A DNA stretch of 45,790 bases from the NCBI RefSeq assembly GCF_000191885.1, contig NZ_AEWI01000011.1:1-45790 (forward strand), in the 5' to 3' direction. Source of the stretch: Anaerophaga thermohalophila DSM 12881 (GTDB lineage: Bacteria; Bacteroidota; Bacteroidia; Bacteroidales; Marinilabiliaceae). Position 1 is the first letter of the stretch; each line of letters opens with the position of its first letter. The translations under genes were made by a program, and so were the position numbers. This document shows, in pieces, positions 1-7,609 of the stretch. The notes beneath the pieces were generated by a model. The model was given only the letters and a program-made list of their open reading frames with translations. It was not told the DNA's origin and searched no databases.

Positions 1-263
1 GTTTTTTGGGTGGCATTTTTCACAAGTTGGGTTAAGGTAATTTTTTATATGCAGGTCTGAATCCGGCAAAAGAAGAAGAAGATGTTTTCCTAATGCCTGT
101 CTTCGTCTTTCAATTGAGTGCCATTTCATTTTATTGATTTTTTGTATCTTTTTGTGTGGGATTGTTCTTAATGGCTTGAGAAAAGTAATCAATGCTTTCT
201 ATTCATGTCATTTTCAGGTTTGATGAGTCTTTGGTGGTTCCAACAGGTGACAGAGCGTTTGAT
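1..263. other. Left-edge stretch without a recognisable gene
   Basis: No convincing reading frame was found on either strand. A short frame starting at position 192 runs mostly antisense into the ATPase gene and looks like a shadow. A minus-strand stretch near 120-200 could be the tail of a lost gene, but it has no start and no recognised family. Confidence 0.4.
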
Positions 264-1454
264 TTAATACAAAAAACCAAACAACCAAAGTGGAACGCTT
301 TTGCCGGTTCCGATTTCAATATCGTCCGTGGCTATCAGGTAATTGTCAAGATGCCTGACCTGTGCGTGATTTTTACTTTTGCCCCCAACTTCAACAGTCA
401 ACCCATCAATGTAAAAATCGCCTCTATACGGGCAATTTACGTTGATCCCGGCATTCAACGTTTGATTTAAAACAAAGGTCTCCCGGACATTTCCAATGTC
501 AGGATTCTCTTTTAAAGCGAAAGAGTAGTTCGGATTCTCCAGAAATATTTTATCCGGCTTTTGGAGTCTGGATACCCCTTTTCCTTCAGCAATCAACACA
601 TTTAGCAGTTTTGCCTCTCTCAATTGGTAGAGATATTGATACACACTATCCCGGCTCAAATCCAGTTTTCGGGCCAAAGCAGCAATATTGGGTTTAAATG
701 GTACTGATTCAGCAATAACCCCCATCATTTTTTTGACCTTAGTTGCGGTTCCTGTATTGTAACCTGCAATGTAAGCGAGATCGGTTTCAATGATTGTATT
801 GATTATTTGATTTAATTTTAAATGATAAGAATCTTCCCCTTCTGCAATTATGGGCAGATAACCGACCTGCAAATAGCGTTTAAATTCAGGTAATGGCCTT
901 AGTTCCTCAGTTATTTGCCTGCTAATTTCCCGGTGATTATTAGTAATATCCTCAATCTTTATTGGACTAAAACTTAATCCCACTGTAAAAGAAAGAAATT
1001 CACGAAATGAAAGCCCCGGAAGGGTATATGTAATAACGCGCCGGCTCAGGTCTGCTTCTCCACGGTAGATATCAAGGGCGGAAGAAGCAGAGAAAATGAC
1101 CTGCATTTCCGGAAGTCCGTCATAGATGTTTTTCAATTCAACCGACCAATTCGGGTACTTGTGGACTTCATCAATTATTAAAATCTTTCCGCCCTGTCTG
1201 TACCAGTCGTTTGCAGTGTCCAATAAAGTGTGGGTATAAAACCATGTATGATCAGCTGTTACGTAAAGCGCATTATCGGGCACACCTAAATCGTACTTCA
1301 AATATTGCAGCATGAGGGTCGTTTTTCCCGTTCCCCGGGGGCCCTTAATTCCAATCATCCGCTGTTCCCAATTAATTTGTTTATGCAAATACCTCCGAAA
1401 ATCATTCCGGACAAACCGCAAAAGGTTTTCTTGAAACTCAATTAAAGATTCCAT
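264..1454 (-). CDS. AAA family ATPase with DUF4143-type C-terminal region
   Basis: A 396-residue protein. The N-terminal AAA_14-type domain has a Walker A motif GPRGTGKT at residues 38-45 and a Walker B motif ILIIDE at 91-96. The middle part contains a winged-helix-like stretch (LARKLDLSRDSVYQYLYQL). The C-terminal DUF4143 region includes VEVGGK at 354-359, which recalls the E-x-G-G-K pattern of PD-(D/E)XK folds. Members of this family are common, often patchily distributed and of unknown cellular role. They are frequently found in accessory regions. Length and domain order are normal, so the gene looks intact. The start is the ATG just downstream of a small inverted repeat. It stands alone next to insertion-sequence remnants. 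The family assignment is solid; the function is not known. Confidence 0.85.
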   Translation of the reverse strand: MESLIEFQENLLRFVRNDFRRYLHKQINWEQRMIGIKGPRGTGKTTLMLQYLKYDLGVPDNALYVTADHTWFYTHTLLDTANDWYRQGGKILIIDEVHKYPNWSVELKNIYDGLPEMQVIFSASSALDIYRGEADLSRRVITYTLPGLSFREFLSFTVGLSFSPIKIEDITNNHREISRQITEELRPLPEFKRYLQVGYLPIIAEGEDSYHLKLNQIINTIIETDLAYIAGYNTGTATKVKKMMGVIAESVPFKPNIAALARKLDLSRDSVYQYLYQLREAKLLNVLIAEGKGVSRLQKPDKIFLENPNYSFALKENPDIGNVRETFVLNQTLNAGINVNCPYRGDFYIDGLTVEVGGKSKNHAQVRHLDNYLIATDDIEIGTGKSVPLWLFGFLY

Positions 1455-1457
1455 GAC

Positions 1458-1475
1458 TGTCGATTTACTTCGACA
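1458..1475 (-). promoter_or_regulatory. Inverted repeat at the start of the ATPase gene (candidate operator)
   Basis: TGTCGA at 1458-1463 and TCGACA at 1470-1475 form a perfect 6 bp inverted repeat with a 6 bp spacer, 3 bases upstream of the ATPase start codon. On the minus strand a TAAATTTG box (1474-1481) fits the Bacteroidota -7 consensus TAnnTTTG and overlaps the repeat. No well-spaced -33 TTTG was found. A repressor site, perhaps autoregulatory, is an inference. Confidence 0.35.
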
Positions 1476-1632
1476 AATTTAGTGTTTTTTTGTCAAATAA
1501 TCTCGACAATTTACAAAATTTAAGGTTGCAAGTTGGTGAATTAAGGAATGTTTTCCCGGAGACTATTCTATATCCTGTTGCCTGTACATCCCTTTCTCCA
1601 AACTTTTTCAATATTCAGGTTTTTTTATTTTT

Positions 1633-2226
1633 GTGGCGGGATGTAACCGGAAAAACAATGTTGTGGCATTTAAAAGCAACTTTTATTCGGTTCCTACAGG
1701 CACTTATCAAAAGGGCATTACGCAGGTTATTTTGAAAGAAAAGGTTGAAACAATCGAAATATCCACCACTGAGGGAGTATTGATTTGTACCCACAAAAAA
1801 GCAACGGGTAAAGGGCAAACCATTTCCAACACCAATCATAGGCGCGACCGTTCAAAAAGCATTAAGCAAATGAGTGAATGGGTTGCCGGTCGGTTTTCTT
1901 CGTTAGATAAAGCCAACAGATACCTGGCCGAAATCAAAAGCCGCTATCCCCGATATATGCGTGATCAGTTGCAATTCCTGCATAAAGTCCTGCAACAAAG
2001 CAATGATGCTTCACTTAACGATAAAACACTGGACTTCTGCATTCAAAACCAACTCTATTCAGCCAATGAATTTGTACAGGCATGGCACGTTCTTGAAGCA
2101 CAACAGGACACCCACATCAAACTTCCCGAGATAAAACCTCCGGGAAATAATGCAATATTAGCCAAAACCAATGAAACACCTTTAATCAGTGACATTGATG
2201 ACTACGAATCTATTTTTAACGATTAA
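1633..2226 (+). pseudogene. istA: IS21-family transposase IstA, C-terminal fragment
   Basis: About 197 residues matching the C-terminal part of IstA. The recognisable beta-strand region reads VVAFKSNFYSVPTGTYQ, followed by the usual IstA tail ending in an acidic DIDDYESIF. The catalytic DDE core and the N-terminal helix-turn-helix, roughly the first 300 residues, are absent. The sequence before about 1630 does not continue IstA in any frame, so the gene is 5' truncated and cannot encode an active transposase. It is followed 11 bases later by a full-length istB, the normal IS21 gene order. The reported frame opens at a TTG that is not a genuine start. Confidence 0.8.
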
Positions 2227-2237
2227 AACAAACTACC

Positions 2238-2993
2238 ATGACAAAATCAGACGTTGTCAAACAACAATGCAAGACATTAAAACTTGCTTCGCTGGGCGCC
2301 ACACTGGATGAAATCATCCAAAAAGCAGAAAAAGAGCAATGTACCTACCTGGAATTGGTTGGTTGGCTCATGGAAAAAGAGATACAAACCCGAAAAGCCA
2401 AAGACATGGAAACACGAATAAAGCAAGCACGATTACCGTTGAATTACAATTTAGACCTGTATGACTCTTCCGTTGACAACGGGCTGCAAACAGCCCAACT
2501 CAAACAAATCAGAGAGCTTAAATGGCTCGAACAAGGCTATAACTTGATTTTCATGGGGCCCTCCGGAACCGGAAAAACTTACCTGGCCGCGGGGCTGTGT
2601 TTTGATGCCATAGAACAAGGATACAAAGCTTATTTTAAGACCATGGAAGATGTTATTAAAATATTAAAAATGAAAGAGATAACGCGAACCGCCGCCAATG
2701 AATACAAGCGAATGATCAAGGCTCATTTGCTTGTTATTGACGATATTATGATGTTCCCCGTTACAAAACAGGAGGCAGTCGCCTTTTTTAACCTGATCAA
2801 CGAATTACATGGAAAGACTTCTTTGATTATCACAACAAATAAGTCGCCTAAAGATTGGGTCGAGTTCCTTGAGGATAGCGTGATTGTTACCGCCATTCTT
2901 GACAGAATACTCTTTCGCTGCGATATCATAAAATTACAAGGAAAGGGATACCGAATGGCAAACCTGAAACAGCCCCTTAAACCATCGGACTAA
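2238..2993 (+). CDS. istB: IS21-family helper ATPase IstB
   Basis: A 251-residue AAA+ ATPase that assists IstA in IS21 transposition by selecting target DNA and activating the transposase. Walker A GPSGTGKT is at residues 107-114 and Walker B VIDD at 166-169. The N-terminal region MTKSDVVKQQCKTLKLASLGATL is typical of IstB. The gene is full length but its partner istA is truncated, so the element is probably dead unless another IS21 copy supplies IstA. The last codons lie inside the left inverted repeat of the adjoining IS3 element. The natural C-terminus may therefore have been replaced by a few residues contributed by that insertion. Confidence 0.9.
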   Translation: MTKSDVVKQQCKTLKLASLGATLDEIIQKAEKEQCTYLELVGWLMEKEIQTRKAKDMETRIKQARLPLNYNLDLYDSSVDNGLQTAQLKQIRELKWLEQGYNLIFMGPSGTGKTYLAAGLCFDAIEQGYKAYFKTMEDVIKILKMKEITRTAANEYKRMIKAHLLVIDDIMMFPVTKQEAVAFFNLINELHGKTSLIITTNKSPKDWVEFLEDSVIVTAILDRILFRCDIIKLQGKGYRMANLKQPLKPSD

Positions 2994-3024
2994 GTTATAG
3001 AATAAAAACTATAACTTTACAACG

Positions 3025-3339
3025 ATGAAAAAAAGAACATTTAGCAAAGAAGAAAAGCTTTCAATTATCCGGGAAGCAAGCCTTCATGGCGTAACGTCAA
3101 CGTTAGAGAAGCATGGAGTATACCCGGCCTCTTACTATTGCTGGAAAAAGAAATATGACGAGATGGGTGAAGAAGGCTTTAATCACGGGATGACTCCGCA
3201 ACATTTAAGGCGAATACGTGAGCTTGAAAAAGAGAATTCAGCCCTAAAACAACTACTTGCCGAAAAAGAGCTTGAGAACAAGCTAAAAGGAGAGTTGCTA
3301 AAAAAGAAACAAGCCTTGGAGAAAAAAAGGAGATTGTAA
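3025..3339 (+). CDS. IS3-family transposase OrfA (DNA-binding subunit)
   Basis: A 104-residue protein with an N-terminal helix-turn-helix (FSKEEKLSIIREASLHGVTSTLEKHGV, roughly residues 4-30). A lysine- and glutamate-rich C-terminal coiled coil with leucine heptads follows (RIRELEKENSALKQLLAEKELENK). This is the usual IS3 OrfA layout. It binds the terminal repeats alone and becomes the N-terminal part of the OrfAB transposase after frameshifting. The frame ends at 3339, just after a run of seven A residues at 3322-3328 where the ribosome could slip back by one into orfB. Confidence 0.9.
   Translation: MKKRTFSKEEKLSIIREASLHGVTSTLEKHGVYPASYYCWKKKYDEMGEEGFNHGMTPQHLRRIRELEKENSALKQLLAEKELENKLKGELLKKKQALEKKRRL
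3322..3328 (+). promoter_or_regulatory. Poly-A slippery site for -1 frameshift between orfA and orfB
   Basis: Seven consecutive A bases lie in the last codons of orfA. Slipping back one base here enters a frame that is open from at least 3300 through to the orfB stop at 4409. The fused junction would read EKKKEIVTRYIYQGLKRDL. IS3 elements usually make their transposase this way. The isolated orfB has only a TTG (3378) as a candidate start, which also favours frameshift expression. Confidence 0.65.
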
Positions 3340-3377
3340 CCAGGTATATCTACCAAGGCTTAAAGCGTGACCTGGTA

Positions 3378-4409
3378 TTGAAAATAGTCGGCATAACAAA
3401 ACATCAGCTTTATTATCGGGAAAAGGCCGGTAAACAAGGGCGAAGGCCATCGAAGACGACTTTGAAAATGGATGGTTCTAAACAATTAGAAGTTCCCAAT
3501 GACGAGGTTGTAAAGGATATTAACACCATTGTTGAAGATCCCGATACAGATTACGGGTATCGCAAAATGACTTATGCATTAATGATTATTGGCTATTTAA
3601 TCAATCATAAAAAGGTTTATCGATTAATGAAAGAAAACATGCAACTTAAAGAAAAACATACTCGTCAACCACGTCCATTTGTAAAATATCGTCGGGTTAT
3701 TCCACGAGGGCCACTGCAGGTATTGGAAATGGACATAAAGCTTGTCTGGGTTGAAGAGTTCAGAAGGTATGCATTCATATTAACCGTAATAGATACTTTT
3801 ACCAGGGTTTTATTAGGGCGAAAAACAGCTTACAGCATAAAAAAGTCAACAGTGAAAGAGCTTTGGGAGGAAATTATTGAAAATCACCTGCAGCCATATA
3901 ATTGTCTTGACCGGGGAATAGATATTGAAATAAGAAATGACAATGATTCAAGATTTATTGCTGAGTCTGTTCGTATGTTTTTTAAAGAAAATAAGTTAAC
4001 ACAGGTCTTTACGCATCCTTATACGCCACAGGAAAACGGTCATATTGAAAGTTTTCACGCCATTCTTTCAAGAAAGCTAAACCGATACAGATTCTGGTCA
4101 ATTGATGAATTGGAACAATGCTTAACTTTGTTTTATGAAAAATACAACAACCACAGGCTTCACAGTTCAACACTGTATTTGCCACCAATGGTCTTTTGGC
4201 AGCAATGGGAGTTGGGAAACATAAGCATGGATATTAATTTCAAAAAACGTGCAACTAAATTCAGGCTGTTAATTCCATACCATCAACTATCGGGTAATAT
4301 GAGCCTGAAGGGTGTTCCTTGCCCTCATCTGAAACCCCTCAATGGGGTTGAAGATGAGTCGAAAAATGAAATGAACGGCGCCGTTACATTTCAACAACCA
4401 TCGGTATAA
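3378..4409 (+). CDS. IS3-family transposase OrfB (DDE integrase)
   Basis: A retroviral-integrase-type catalytic domain. Counting from the TTG at 3378, the catalytic triad is D119 (LEMDIKLVW), D188 (IRNDNDSRF) and E224 (ENGHIESFH). The D188 to E224 spacing of 35 residues is the classic D(35)E pattern. The upstream part has the HTH_21-like YGYRKMTYAL segment. The true N-terminus is probably supplied by OrfA through -1 frameshifting at the A7 run, because the orfB frame is open well upstream of 3378. All key residues are present, so the enzyme is plausibly active. The extreme C-terminus (after about residue 305) is unlike the family core and may be element-specific. Confidence 0.9.
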   Translation: MKIVGITKHQLYYREKAGKQGRRPSKTTLKMDGSKQLEVPNDEVVKDINTIVEDPDTDYGYRKMTYALMIIGYLINHKKVYRLMKENMQLKEKHTRQPRPFVKYRRVIPRGPLQVLEMDIKLVWVEEFRRYAFILTVIDTFTRVLLGRKTAYSIKKSTVKELWEEIIENHLQPYNCLDRGIDIEIRNDNDSRFIAESVRMFFKENKLTQVFTHPYTPQENGHIESFHAILSRKLNRYRFWSIDELEQCLTLFYEKYNNHRLHSSTLYLPPMVFWQQWELGNISMDINFKKRATKFRLLIPYHQLSGNMSLKGVPCPHLKPLNGVEDESKNEMNGAVTFQQPSV

Positions 4410-4561
4410 TAATCGCCTTCGGTTGTTCCTTGCCGATACAAATATCGGCAGAAATATTTATGTTTGTATTATCCTCTATAACGATTGTCCGATTTTTCGG
4501 GGGCTAAACCAAACCAAAAAAATTTCTTTGAATTTAACAATTAATCATCCTATTTTTAATC

Positions 4562-4687
4562 CAAAATCATGTATCCTTATTTGCCGAAAATGATACATAT
4601 TTAATTGCCGGTAACAAGATAGGTTTAAGCGGACCAGACTTTTTTGGTTCTTTTTGGGGCAGTGCCATAAAGAACAATGGAAAATAA
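4562..4687 (+). pseudogene. C-terminal remnant of an unidentified protein
   Basis: A frame reading VSLFAENDTYLIAGNK followed by IGLSGPDFFGSFWGSAIK ends at a TAA at 4685-4687. It has no start codon and begins shortly after the right end of the IS3 element. This suggests the tail of a gene whose 5' part was lost when mobile elements arrived. I do not recognise the family. The amphipathic, glycine-rich composition argues for former coding sequence, but this is not certain. Confidence 0.35.
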
Positions 4688-4700
4688 ATTTGAAACAGGT

Positions 4701-4717
4701 TGCTGACTTTTTCAGCA
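4701..4717 (+). terminator. Hairpin after the remnant
   Basis: TGCTGA (4701-4706) pairs with TCAGCA (4712-4717) around a CTTTT loop. It sits just after the remnant's stop codon and is followed by an AT-rich stretch. It fits a weak intrinsic terminator, though there is no long T-tract directly after the stem. Confidence 0.4.
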
Positions 4718-4777
4718 GCCTCTAATTATTTTTGATTTACATTTATTGTACGAGATTAAATAAAAACAATATGCGCC

Positions 4778-5599
4778 ATGTTCGAAATTAAAAAATTTCA
4801 CAAGGATGTTTTTGTTGATGGAAATATAATTTTTGACACAGACAAAGAAGTATCTTACTTGGATTTAGTAGCTTATTCAAATATAAGGAAAGACCAATGT
4901 ATAGAGGTTATATCTGCTGATAAATCATTAGAAGATAACGGTACGATAATTAAGTATGTAAATAATGACAAAATTTGCCAAGACGACGTTATATATTACG
5001 CGGCTGGAGAAATTTCTAGTTATGGGAATGAAATTGTTATAGAAAATCCTTACCGTTGTATCTACTCATACAATTATAATATATACGGAATGGGGGAAGT
5101 TTTAGACCGGACCAAGGATATAGATGATTTATCTACGGAAGATACTACTGAATATAATCCATATAGAAATTGCTGCTTGTCAAAAAATATCCATCGATTG
5201 ATTTATCTCTCCGTTTTCTCAAATTATGAACTCTTCATGATGGAGATACTAATAATATGTTATTCAAGATTTCCTAAAGTTAAAAAGATGTACAACAGCA
5301 GAAAAAGATTTAATGGGCTGACAGAAGAGAAAGTTATTGAGAAATTGAGGAGCTATCCGTACAATAATTTCGAAGAGGTTGAAAACCTTTTTTCAACTTT
5401 ACTCGGAATTAAAATACCTGATTACAAATATTTAAAAAATGCATACGAGAAGAGACATGATATTGCACACAGATATAATATCTCAAAGGATGGAGGGATA
5501 ATTGATATCTCAAAAGAACAACTTGAAGATCATGTCAGGAATACAAATAAATTTGTTTATAATCTATTTGAGAAAGTGATTGATGTGGTATATCAATAG
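4778..5599 (+). CDS. HEPN-domain protein, putative RNase
   Basis: A 273-residue protein with no signal peptide. The C-terminal third (about residues 135-270) is helical. It contains R226-HDIA-H231 in the context YEKRHDIAHRYN, the R-x4-6-H active-site motif of HEPN ribonucleases. The N-terminal ~120 residues are rich in beta strand and aromatic residues and match nothing I know; they may bind a ligand or partner. HEPN proteins act as RNA-cleaving toxins or effectors in toxin-antitoxin, abortive infection and CRISPR-linked systems. The gene is AT-rich compared with the genes after 8 kb and is boxed in by insertion-sequence debris, which suggests horizontal gain. No minimal nucleotidyltransferase antitoxin sits beside it. 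The next complete genes are the AbiE pair about 1.2 kb downstream. The HEPN call rests on the motif and helical context, not on a search. Confidence 0.65.
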   Translation: MFEIKKFHKDVFVDGNIIFDTDKEVSYLDLVAYSNIRKDQCIEVISADKSLEDNGTIIKYVNNDKICQDDVIYYAAGEISSYGNEIVIENPYRCIYSYNYNIYGMGEVLDRTKDIDDLSTEDTTEYNPYRNCCLSKNIHRLIYLSVFSNYELFMMEILIICYSRFPKVKKMYNSRKRFNGLTEEKVIEKLRSYPYNNFEEVENLFSTLLGIKIPDYKYLKNAYEKRHDIAHRYNISKDGGIIDISKEQLEDHVRNTNKFVYNLFEKVIDVVYQ

Positions 5600-5689
5600 C
5601 AATGAGCTTTTGAGAAGTTAGAACAAGATCCTATGAGTTGATGAAAATGGCCGCATTGACGTAACTTTTTATGGGATTGGATTAACAAG

Positions 5690-5986
5690 GTGAGCGAAAA
5701 AGCTGATAAAACTGGAACAATAAAAGTTACAGATAATTATATTGGTAAAGTGCTATCTGAATACCCCGAAAAAGAAGAGCCTTGGCCACCAAGGGAAATT
5801 TGCAAGATTATCGAAAAAATCGAAACTCAGCATTTAAAAAGCAGATTTTTTTCTGGTGCCTTTAATAAAAGAAGCCTTTCAATAAGAGGGCCTTTTGACG
5901 GGGGAGAGATTGAAAGAGGTCACGCTAAGTATTTCAGGACACAAGCTAATCAATTAATTCAAGTTTCCCACTTCTGTAAACCTTGA
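5690..5986 (+). pseudogene. Small uncharacterised protein, probably a frameshifted remnant
   Basis: A 98-residue frame opening at GTG 5690 and rich in charged residues, with a central GPFDGGEIERGHAKYF segment. I do not recognise the family. The GTG overlaps the TGA stop (5691-5693) of an upstream frame whose tail reads DENGRIDVTFYGIGLTR. The two were therefore once translationally coupled, and this supports GTG as the real start. The upstream partner is now only about 18 codons. Near the 3' end a shift to another frame at about 5950 gives a more natural continuation (KFPTSVNLEKKG) ending near 5999. The gene has probably suffered a frameshift and lost its original C-terminus. Confidence 0.45.
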
Positions 5987-6041
5987 AAAAAAGGGATAAA
6001 AAATAAAAAAAAGCAGGGGTTTTTTATGATTTAATTTGCTA

Positions 6042-6049
6042 TATTTGAG
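6042..6049 (+). promoter_or_regulatory. Bacteroidota -7 box (TATATTTG)
   Basis: An exact TAnnTTTG match 45 bases ahead of the ATG at 6094, with only a T-rich stretch where a -33 TTTG would be expected. It is plausibly the promoter of the gene that was cut by the repeat at 6146. Confidence 0.4.
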
Positions 6050-6093
6050 GTAATTACAAGATAAAAAGCAAAATCATCAACAAACCACTAGTT

Positions 6094-6189
6094 ATGTCAT
6101 CAAAAATAGGAAAATTAAGCGAATTAGAAAACGTTCTATGCCATAATGAAACGAGCATGACTAAGATTGTCATAAAAGAACATGTATAA
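6094..6189 (+). pseudogene. 5' end of a gene truncated by a repeat copy
   Basis: An ATG-led frame reads MSSKIGKLSELENVLCH and then runs straight into the ATGAAACGAG end of the dispersed repeat, stopping after 31 codons within it. A good -7 box lies upstream. The rest of the gene is missing: what follows the repeat is an istB-like fragment. The product is unidentified. Confidence 0.4.
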
Positions 6190-6247
6190 GTTTTTGCATG
6201 CGAGTTCCATTCGACCAATAACTTAGACTAATTTTATACGGATGAAA
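6146..6247 (+). repeat. Dispersed ~100 bp repeat, copy A
   Basis: Begins ATGAAACGAGCATG, carries the conserved core TTGCATGCGAGTTCCAT, and ends TTTTATACGGATGAAA. The arms CATTCG (6208-6213) and CGGATG (6239-6244) pair with one G-U wobble. TAAGTTTTTG and CAATAACTTA form the second, interleaved inverted repeat with one mismatch. The terminal ATG (6242) is the start codon of the istB-like fragment. The same family recurs at 13804, 21140 and 36173, with long or partial forms elsewhere. Confidence 0.9.
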
Positions 6248-6540
6248 CCACTTGAACAACAAGTGACCAGCTTGCGTTTACACGACATGGAGCGCCGCTG
6301 GAAAGCCCTGGTGGAAACCAGAAGGCAACATGAACTAACCTTAAATGAGGGCCTTGAAATTCTACTACAAGTTGAGCAGCAGGATCGTAAATTAAGCGAT
6401 TTGAACGGCTTCATAAATCGGCCCGTTTTCGTTATCAGGCCTCCATCGAAGGGCTTTTAAGTTTCTTATCAGAGGTAGCCATTATTGAATCAGAGCTGAT
6501 GAACCTTACATCCGGAAAATTCCAAATCAGATTGGAATGA
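6242..6540 (+). pseudogene. IstB-like N-terminal fragment, frameshifted
   Basis: The first frame (6242-6460) reads MKPLEQQVTSLRLHDMERRW and continues with ETRRQHELTLNEGLEILLQ, which is the usual N-terminal domain of IstB-type ATPases. Around 6395 the family pattern continues in another frame as RFERLHKSARFRYQASIEGL, so a frameshift is present. The second frame ends at 6538-6540 long before the ATPase domain. No Walker motifs remain. It is a second, independent IS21 remnant, diverged from the istB at 2238. Its ATG is the terminal ATG of repeat copy A. Confidence 0.7.
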
Positions 6541-6748
6541 AAAACGAATGGGGATGCCCTGCTCCGTGAATCAGGGAAAAACTTTTGCTAAAACTTTTGC
6601 CTATAAAAAAGCACACATTGCGGTAGTCTTCTTCCACGGGTAACTTAATTATACCGGGATAGTCAATGTATTGTCCCAAACTTTAACTAATTTTACCAGA
6701 AAGTGAAAAAATCTAATTGCTGAATTGCTGAAAAAATATGAAGATGGT

Positions 6749-6799
6749 TGTAGATTTCTGAAATATGTTTTAAATTGCATTTATCTACATTTAACGTAG
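6749..6799 (+). promoter_or_regulatory. Inverted repeats upstream of abiE-like operon (candidate operator)
   Basis: TGTAGAT (6749-6755) and ATCTACA (6783-6789) form a perfect 7 bp inverted repeat. CTAC (6785-6788) and GTAG (6796-6799) form a second, overlapping one. They lie 19-69 bases ahead of the AbiEi start. AbiEi antitoxins are known to bind inverted repeats in their own promoter, so this is a reasonable operator. Binding itself is inferred. The rest of 6541-6817 shows nothing recognisable. Confidence 0.45.
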
Positions 6800-6817
6800 T
6801 ATATTGCAAATAAAAAT

Positions 6818-7609
6818 ATGATGGAAAGAGGTCAACTTGAACAAGTCATATACGATATCCGGGCATCCGGGCGATATTCCTTTTCCTGGGATGATGTCAG
6901 AGAGGAAATGGAACTCACAGATAAAGCTTTGAGGCAAGGCCTGTACCGGATGAAGCAAAAACGCCGAATTGCCCCTGTTCGGAAGGGATTCTATGTCATT
7001 ATTACACCCGAATATTCCAGTCATGGACAGCTGCCGCCCCATTTATTTTTAGACGACATGATGCAATGGTTAGGACGTCGGTATTACGTAGGGTTGCTAT
7101 CAGCCGCTGCACTATATGGAGCTGCTCATCAACAACCGATGAAATATTATGTGGTTATCGAACCCCCTTCCATGAGAAATATTCAAAAAGGTGATCTGTC
7201 AATTGATTTTTTTGTCAAAAAGAGCTGGAGTGAAAAAGATGTGATTCAGAAAAAAACAGATGCGGGGTATCTGAACGTATCCATTCCAGAAATCACCGCT
7301 TTGGATTTATTGACTTATGGAAGTTTTGGCATAAACCGGATTTATACCATTTTAGAAGAACTTTCAGAGGAAATGAAACAAAGCTCGCTGACAAGAGTGT
7401 CACAATACTTTCCTGTCAGTTCCGTTCAGCGGCTTGGCTATTTGCTGGACAAAGAGCTTGGCGATAAAAAGCTTGCGCAGGGAATGCTGAAAGGGATGAA
7501 AGAGAGAGACAAATATTCCGTTTTATTGCAAAAAGACGGAGTCCAACAAGGAAATGAAGACAAGGATTGGCAAGTAATTAAAAATACGACCATAGAAAGT
7601 GACTTATGA
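6818..7609 (+). CDS. AbiEi-family antitoxin of a type IV toxin-antitoxin system
   Basis: 263 residues. The N-terminal winged helix-turn-helix (residues ~1-55, including DDVREEMELTDKALRQGLYRMKQKRRIAPVRKGFYVI) matches the AbiEi antitoxin DNA-binding domain. The central AbiEi domain includes YYVGLLSAAALYGAAHQQP. AbiEi represses its operon and counteracts the AbiEii nucleotidyltransferase without needing a stable complex. It overlaps the toxin gene by 4 bases (ATGA), as expected for a coupled operon. The start is the first of two ATGs, after a candidate operator. The gene looks intact. Such pairs stabilise mobile DNA or give abortive infection against phages, which fits this accessory region. Confidence 0.88.
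   Translation: MMERGQLEQVIYDIRASGRYSFSWDDVREEMELTDKALRQGLYRMKQKRRIAPVRKGFYVIITPEYSSHGQLPPHLFLDDMMQWLGRRYYVGLLSAAALYGAAHQQPMKYYVVIEPPSMRNIQKGDLSIDFFVKKSWSEKDVIQKKTDAGYLNVSIPEITALDLLTYGSFGINRIYTILEELSEEMKQSSLTRVSQYFPVSSVQRLGYLLDKELGDKKLAQGMLKGMKERDKYSVLLQKDGVQQGNEDKDWQVIKNTTIESDL

Larger units (their letters stand above)
2984..4493 (+). mobile_element. IS3-family insertion sequence
   Basis: About 1.5 kb carrying overlapping orfA and orfB. The ends are imperfect inverted repeats. On the left, 2984-3000 reads ATCGGAC, then TAA, then GTTATAG. On the right, the complement of 4476-4493 reads ATCGGAC, then AATC, then GTTATAG. The left end overlaps the istB stop codon, so this element inserted into or right beside the IS21 remnant. 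I could not see a matching 3-4 bp target duplication, so the exact ends are approximate. Internally both frames are open, so the element may be functional. Confidence 0.7.

Noticed and set aside
192..470. Small plus-strand ORF of 92 codons
   Set aside because: Most of it lies antisense to the well-supported ATPase gene and it shows no family resemblance; treated as a shadow.
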